The notes beneath the pieces are model-generated. The model made no database searches, had not been told where the DNA came from, and was given only the letters and a program-made list of their open reading frames with translations. Both the position numbers and the translations under genes were made by a program. Below are positions 60,377 to 64,000 of a stretch of 64,000 nt of DNA, piece after piece. Source of the stretch: Sphingobacteriales bacterium 46-32 (GTDB lineage Bacteria; Bacteroidota; Bacteroidia; Chitinophagales; Chitinophagaceae); the NCBI GenBank assembly GCA_001898485.1, contig MKTY01000020.1, forward strand, positions 1,695,203 through 1,759,202. The letters run 5' to 3'. Position 1 is the first letter of the stretch; every line of letters starts with the position of its first letter.

Positions 60377-61927
60377 ATGAGTACAGAAAAGATTCCGGCA
60401 AAACGTATACGTACGCGTGCCATTCGGCTCAGGGATTATGAAGCTATCTGCGCCCTGCAGTTAATCTGTTTTCCAGGCATGCTGCCCTGGAAAAAAGAAC
60501 AGTTTGAAAGTATCCTGAAAATTTTTCCGGAGGGACAGTTTTGTGTGGAATACAATAAGCAGATTGTAGCATCGAGCTGCAGTCTCATCATTCGTCGTAA
60601 TCAGTATTCGGCTACTGCCAGCTGGAATGAACTGACCGATAACGGATATATCCGCAATCACGATCCCGAAGGCGATACGTTATATGGAATGGAGATAATG
60701 GTGCATCCGGATTTCAGACAAATGAAACTGGCCCGGCGGCTTTATGATATGCGGAAAAAGCTGGTAAAGGATCGCAATCTTATGTGTATGCTCATCGGCG
60801 GCCGTCTGCCCAATTACCATAAGTACGCAGAGCGTATGCGTGTAGAACAGTATGTGGAGAGTGTGATTGACCGGAAGATTTATGATCCTGTACTTACCGC
60901 CCAGCTTTCCAACGGTTTTGTGTTGCAGCGGTTGCTTCCCAACTACCTGCCTAATGATAAGGAATCTATGGGCTACGGTACCTTCCTCGAATGGAATAAT
61001 CTGCTGTATGAGGAACGTAAAAGCCGGCAGCACCGAAAGGATCCCTATGTAAGGGTGGCCTGCATACAATACCAGATGCGCGACATCGGCAGTTTTGAAG
61101 AGTTTGCGGCCAACTGCGAATATTTTGTAGATGTAGCCTCCGATTATCGCGCCGACTTTGTTGCATTTCCGGAGATGATTACCATGCAACTGCTCACCTT
61201 CCTGCCCAAGAAGCATCCTGCCGAGGCGGTTCGTCAGCTCGATCAGTTTACAGGACAGTATATTGAGTTGTTTACACAACTGGCAATCAAGTATAATATC
61301 AATATTGTAGCAGGTTCACATTTCCTGATTGAAGACGATAATCTGTACAACGTTTCTTTCCTCTTTAAACGCGATGGTACATATGCCAAACAGTATAAGA
61401 TTCACATCACCCCGCATGAGCGTAAGTGGTGGGGCGTACAGCCGGGTCAGGAAGTGCGTGTTTTTGATACAGACTGCGGCAAAGTCAGCATAGCCATTTG
61501 TTATGATATCGAATTTCCGGAGCTGGCCCGCATTGCAACGTCTAAGGGTGCCCGGATTATTTTTGTTCCCTTTAATACAGATGAACGACGTTCTTACCTG
61601 CGGGTCCGTTATTGTTCCCAGGCCAGGGCAATCGAAAATCAGGTATATGTGGTGATAACAGGTTGCGTGGGCAACCTGCCCGATGTAGATAACCTCGATA
61701 TCCATTTTGCACAATCGGCCATTCTTACGCCCAGCGATATAGAGTTTCACCGGGAAGGACTGGCTGCGGAAGCGCCCCCCAATGTAGAAACCGCTATCGT
61801 ACAGGAGCTGGATATGAACCTTCTTAAGCGTAACCGCGAATATGGAAGTGTTCAGCCCTGGTCAGACAGGCGACTGGATCTGTATCAGTTGCAGTATCAG
61901 GAAAATAACAGGACCCGCCAGGCCTGA
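60377..61927 (+). CDS. GNAT acetyltransferase-nitrilase fusion
   Basis: A 516-residue two-domain protein. Residues about 10-200 form a GNAT domain (IMVHPDFRQMKLARRLYDMR); about 225-500 form a carbon-nitrogen hydrolase with the full triad Glu266 (AFPEM), Lys341 (YKIHITPHE) and Cys375 (AICYDIEFPE). I chose ATG at 60377 (MSTEKIPAKRIRTRAIRLRD). Known proteins with this layout combine acyl transfer with amide hydrolysis; the joint substrate is unknown. It is divergent from trmD. Confidence 0.9.
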   Translation: MSTEKIPAKRIRTRAIRLRDYEAICALQLICFPGMLPWKKEQFESILKIFPEGQFCVEYNKQIVASSCSLIIRRNQYSATASWNELTDNGYIRNHDPEGDTLYGMEIMVHPDFRQMKLARRLYDMRKKLVKDRNLMCMLIGGRLPNYHKYAERMRVEQYVESVIDRKIYDPVLTAQLSNGFVLQRLLPNYLPNDKESMGYGTFLEWNNLLYEERKSRQHRKDPYVRVACIQYQMRDIGSFEEFAANCEYFVDVASDYRADFVAFPEMITMQLLTFLPKKHPAEAVRQLDQFTGQYIELFTQLAIKYNINIVAGSHFLIEDDNLYNVSFLFKRDGTYAKQYKIHITPHERKWWGVQPGQEVRVFDTDCGKVSIAICYDIEFPELARIATSKGARIIFVPFNTDERRSYLRVRYCSQARAIENQVYVVITGCVGNLPDVDNLDIHFAQSAILTPSDIEFHREGLAAEAPPNVETAIVQELDMNLLKRNREYGSVQPWSDRRLDLYQLQYQENNRTRQA

Positions 61928-62308
61928 TCAGTTGCTGCTGATGCTGACGGTTGTTCTGCCTTCATTGGCACTATTGTCTTTGGCAATAACCTGTATACGG
62001 TAAGTGCCATTGCCCGGTATGGTAAAAGTTTCGTTAAGCGCATAATTACCTGTGCCGGGATACCGGTGTATATCTACCAGCAGACTGCCATTGTCTGTGT
62101 TGGATATGTGTATATGTACTTCCGCAATCTTTTCAGCATCGGTGATGGTGCCGGTAATGGCAACAACCTGGTTGCCGGCAAATGTCTGACCCTGTGCCGG
62201 GCTGCTGAGGGTAATGGCTGGTGCTACCCGGTCATCGCTGCTGCCATTGTTTTTGGAGCAGTACATGTTTGCCAATAAAAGCAGGAAAAAGGGGGCAATT
62301 TTTTTCAC
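61928..62308 (-). CDS. Lipoprotein with Ig-like domain
   Basis: A 126-residue protein with signal MKKIAPFFLLLLANMYC (Cys17, a loose lipobox) and one beta-sandwich domain (ITLSSPAQGQTFAGNQVVAI, TYRIQVIAKDNSANEG) like those found in Bacteroidota surface proteins (DUF4625-like). It ends exactly beside the stop of the convergent GNAT-nitrilase gene. Surface adhesion or binding is likely in general terms; no specific role. Confidence 0.75.
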   Translation of the reverse strand: MKKIAPFFLLLLANMYCSKNNGSSDDRVAPAITLSSPAQGQTFAGNQVVAITGTITDAEKIAEVHIHISNTDNGSLLVDIHRYPGTGNYALNETFTIPGNGTYRIQVIAKDNSANEGRTTVSISSN

Positions 62309-62346
62309 AAATTAAATCTACGAAGAATAGCAGATTTTGTACGCTG

Positions 62347-62390
62347 TTAAAAAGATAGGCGTGTCTTTTATGGAGAGTTTGTATGCAGGC
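62347..62390. repeat. Direct repeat upstream of the Rrf2 gene, copy 1
   Basis: This 44-bp stretch (TTAAAAAGATAGGCGTGTCT through TTGTATGCAGGC) is repeated at 62538-62588. Each copy contains AAAAGA-N8-TCTTTT-like symmetry (AAAAGATA...TGTCTTTT). No gene lies in this 362-bp gap. Confidence 0.75.
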
Positions 62391-62537
62391 AATGCTTCTC
62401 TTCGTCTTTTATTGTTTTTTATAAACCATATCGGCCGGCCGTGGAGCAAAGGAATACAATTAAATAAATACGCTAAACAGAAAGAGGATTTTGCAGCTGT
62501 TTTCTATGGATAATGTAATGGCAAAATCCGGTCTCTG

Positions 62538-62588
62538 CTAAAAGGATAGCCGTGTCTTTTATGAAAAGGAATTTGTATGCAGTCAGGC
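62538..62588. repeat. Direct repeat upstream of the Rrf2 gene, copy 2
   Basis: Second copy (CTAAAAGGATAGCCGTGTCT through TTGTATGCAGTCAGGC), about 85 percent like the first by eye. It ends 82 bp before the Rrf2 start and 57 bp before a -7 box, a suitable position for a regulator site. Confidence 0.75.
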
Positions 62589-62645
62589 TGATGTGCATCA
62601 ATTTTTACACTGAGATTCATCAGGCGCTTCGAGCCAAAGAGCCGA

Positions 62646-62653
62646 TAGATTTG
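62646..62653 (+). promoter_or_regulatory. -7 promoter element of the Rrf2 gene
   Basis: TAGATTTG matches TAnnTTTG and lies 17 bp before the start codon. No TTG is seen at -33. The two direct repeats lie upstream. Confidence 0.45.
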
Positions 62654-62670
62654 CTACTTTAATCTTTCGC

Positions 62671-63120
62671 ATGGTATTATCCAAATCATTCGGCTATGCA
62701 CTGAGAGGTGTGTTGTATGTATCGCTGATGAACGACGAACGCCGTAAAATACGTATCGAGGAAATTGCTGCCGCACTGGGCGTGCCGCGTCATTTTCTCG
62801 GAAAAATCATGAAACAGGTCGTAAAAGCTGGTATTATTAGCTCTACACGCGGACAGCAAGGGGGCTTTTATATCAATGAACAGACGCTGCAAACCCCGCT
62901 TGAAAAGATCATTCTGCTCACGGAAGGAGAGGCTTATTTTACAACATGCATGTTAAGTATGCGGCCCTGCAATGCGGCTGACCCCTGCCCCCTGCACAAT
63001 CGTCTGTATGGTTTTAAGACAGAAGTGCGTGAATTCTACCGGCAAACTACCATTGCCGATCTCCTGCAGACAGATAAGCCTCAGTTTATTCATAGCCTGT
63101 CTATTCACCAGGCCGTGTAA
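62671..63120 (+). CDS. Rrf2-family Fe-S transcriptional regulator (NsrR/IscR-like)
   Basis: A 149-residue winged-helix protein with KSFGYALRGVLYVSLM, IEEIAAALGVPRHFLGKIMK and STRGQQGGFYI, the Rrf2 DNA-binding part. Three cysteines, Cys93, Cys100 and Cys106 (CX6CX5C), can bind an iron-sulfur cluster. The downstream RIC/YtfE gene handles nitrosative and oxidative damage, so an NsrR-like nitric-oxide sensor is the best guess; IscR-like iron-sulfur control is possible. Confidence 0.9.
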   Translation: MVLSKSFGYALRGVLYVSLMNDERRKIRIEEIAAALGVPRHFLGKIMKQVVKAGIISSTRGQQGGFYINEQTLQTPLEKIILLTEGEAYFTTCMLSMRPCNAADPCPLHNRLYGFKTEVREFYRQTTIADLLQTDKPQFIHSLSIHQAV

Positions 63121-63170
63121 TATTTTCCATTTTTATTAACAACTCTTTTATTCAATTTATTCAATAAGAA

Positions 63171-63190
63171 ACCCCTGGAGAACCAGGGGT
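63171..63190 (+). ncRNA. Possible structured leader between Rrf2 and the small ORF
   Basis: ACCCCTGG (63171-63178) and CCAGGGGT (63183-63190) form a perfect 8-bp stem with an AGAA tetraloop and no T run. Next come GAGATT and AGTCTC (63192-63233), which pair with one mismatch around an A-rich loop. Together they suggest a folded RNA just before the ATG at 63251. A riboswitch or RNA thermometer is possible; I match no known class. Confidence 0.35.
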
Positions 63191-63250
63191 CGAGATTGAA
63201 ACGAAAACCAACGACTTCCACGGAGGAAAGTCTCAACTATACTATATTCT

Positions 63251-63403
63251 ATGTCAAAACTAACATTTGACCAGAGCAGGCAACTGACCTGGCTCAAGCA
63301 ACAGGCTGATATTGGTCATCAGACTGTCAGCAGTTGCTGTTCAGGTGAGCGACTGATGAAAATCAGTTTTTTCACCTGTGCCGAAAACTATCTTGCTTAC
63401 TGA
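63251..63403 (+). CDS. Possible 50-residue protein upstream of the RIC gene
   Basis: ATG at 63251 opens 50 codons (MSKLTFDQSRQLTWLKQQAD then IGHQTVSSCCSGERL) ending in CAENYLAY with a stop at 63401. It has a Cys-Cys pair and no membrane segment. It lies between the structured leader and the RIC gene, 25 bp before the latter. Chance occurrence is possible. I know no family. Confidence 0.35.
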   Translation: MSKLTFDQSRQLTWLKQQADIGHQTVSSCCSGERLMKISFFTCAENYLAY

Positions 63404-63428
63404 TATTAAACCAGCAGAAGTAGGAGCC

Positions 63429-64000
63429 ATGTTTTTGAAACCGATTCAGATAGGACGCGATTCGTTTGTAACCGATATAGTGAAACAGGATTACCGGACG
63501 GCTGCCGTATTTCAGCGGCACGGAATAGAGTACTGTTGCGGAGGCCGCTGGCCTTTATCTATTATTTGCGAAAATAAAGGAATAGAACTCGAAGACCTCC
63601 GGGTTGAGTTGGAAAATGCCATACGCCCCCTGCAGGTGTCTTCTGCATTACCATTTGAAGAATGGAGCATTGATTTTCTGACCGATTACATCATGCATGT
63701 ACATCACCAGTATTTGCGGGATAATATGCCTTTTATTGAAACTCACCTGGAACGTTTTGTGACAGGACATTCCAAAAAATATCCGCATCTCCAGGAACTC
63801 CAGAAACTGTTCCGGGATTTACAGGCCGATATAGAGCCGCATTTACGTCAGGAAGAAGAGGTGCTTTTCCCTTATGTACGTCAGATCGCACATGCATATG
63901 ACGACAGCGAACCGTATGCCGGCCTGCTGGTACGTACCCTGCGTAAACCGGTGGAGTCAATAATGAATCAGGAGCATGAAAAAATAATGCAGTTTCTGAC
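63429..64000 (+). CDS. RIC/YtfE/ScdA-family di-iron repair protein, 3' end outside window
   Basis: The frame runs from ATG 63429 to the window end, 190 codons. An N-terminal ScdA_N (DUF542) domain has the conserved GIEYCCGG (Cys36, Cys37). Then a hemerythrin-like domain follows with HVHHQYL, HLRQEEEVLFPYV and an HEK motif near the end, all iron ligands. These proteins repair iron-sulfur clusters damaged by nitric oxide or oxidants. Rrf2 upstream is the likely regulator. Confidence 0.88.
   Translation, partial: MFLKPIQIGRDSFVTDIVKQDYRTAAVFQRHGIEYCCGGRWPLSIICENKGIELEDLRVELENAIRPLQVSSALPFEEWSIDFLTDYIMHVHHQYLRDNMPFIETHLERFVTGHSKKYPHLQELQKLFRDLQADIEPHLRQEEEVLFPYVRQIAHAYDDSEPYAGLLVRTLRKPVESIMNQEHEKIMQFL

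Noticed and set aside
63223-63232. GAGGAAAGTC resembles the conserved 5' core of RNase P RNA
   Set aside because: The region up to the next gene is too short, and no matching 3' core (such as an ACAGAA segment) or P4 partner is present.

Overview
The window is a stretch of bacterial chromosome that looks like Bacteroidota, most likely family Chitinophagaceae. Supporting signs are the type IX secretion genes (porU, porV, gldJ, a porP/sprF-like gene), bacillithiol synthesis (bshA), arginine synthesis with the Bacteroidota-type ArgF', promoter -7 boxes of the form TAnnTTTG, weak Shine-Dalgarno use and many lipoprotein signals. I found no rRNA, tRNA, CRISPR array, complete insertion sequence or prophage. 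Coding density is high and most genes belong to short operons.

Layout. 1-5050: an operon for an amine permease (cut by the window edge), a glutamine-synthetase-like ligase, an Fe-alcohol dehydrogenase, a class I amidotransferase-type hydrolase and an aldehyde dehydrogenase, best read as gamma-glutamylation of ethanolamine. 5086-7615: cydAB with a leader that ends in a terminator hairpin. 7770-16265: a sulfide/persulfide island with a mitochondrial-type sulfide:quinone oxidoreductase operon, two ETHE1-rhodanese fusion genes, two YeeE/YedE sulfur transporters, a rhodanese, two thioredoxin-fold proteins and a Crp/Fnr regulator with matching palindromic operators. 16274-24183: murF, gldJ, porU, porV. 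24318-30233: ispF, dut, envelope proteins, bshA and an M28 peptidase.

30267-39656: a nearly complete arginine operon on the minus strand (GNAT, argG, argC, argD, argF', argB, argE', argH) with two unexplained passengers, a 23S-IVP-type four-helix-bundle protein and a two-helix membrane protein. Its long leader encodes an arginine-rich peptide (RPRRR near the C-terminus) whose stop codon lies in a hairpin. This is the best candidate for an undescribed regulatory system here.

39682-55951: housekeeping and envelope genes, including an RsmI-like methyltransferase, a 3-methyladenine glycosylase, a dicarboxylate symporter, upp, anmK, a LytTR two-component operon with a LiaF-like protein, and a TolB-propeller amidohydrolase. 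55905-64000: ade, a 0.7-kb repeat-rich island with a deleted transposon-like element, a desaturase, trmD, a GNAT-nitrilase fusion, and an Rrf2 regulator followed by a structured leader, a small ORF and a RIC/YtfE-type di-iron protein that runs off the window end.

Two families of dispersed intergenic repeats occur throughout: an 8-bp-unit family (CATYAGCA, reverse TGCTRATG), often as inverted pairs around about 100 bp, and AT-rich hairpins built from GTTTAAAGGGTATAAAG. All functional statements come from reading translations and motifs by eye; no database search was possible.
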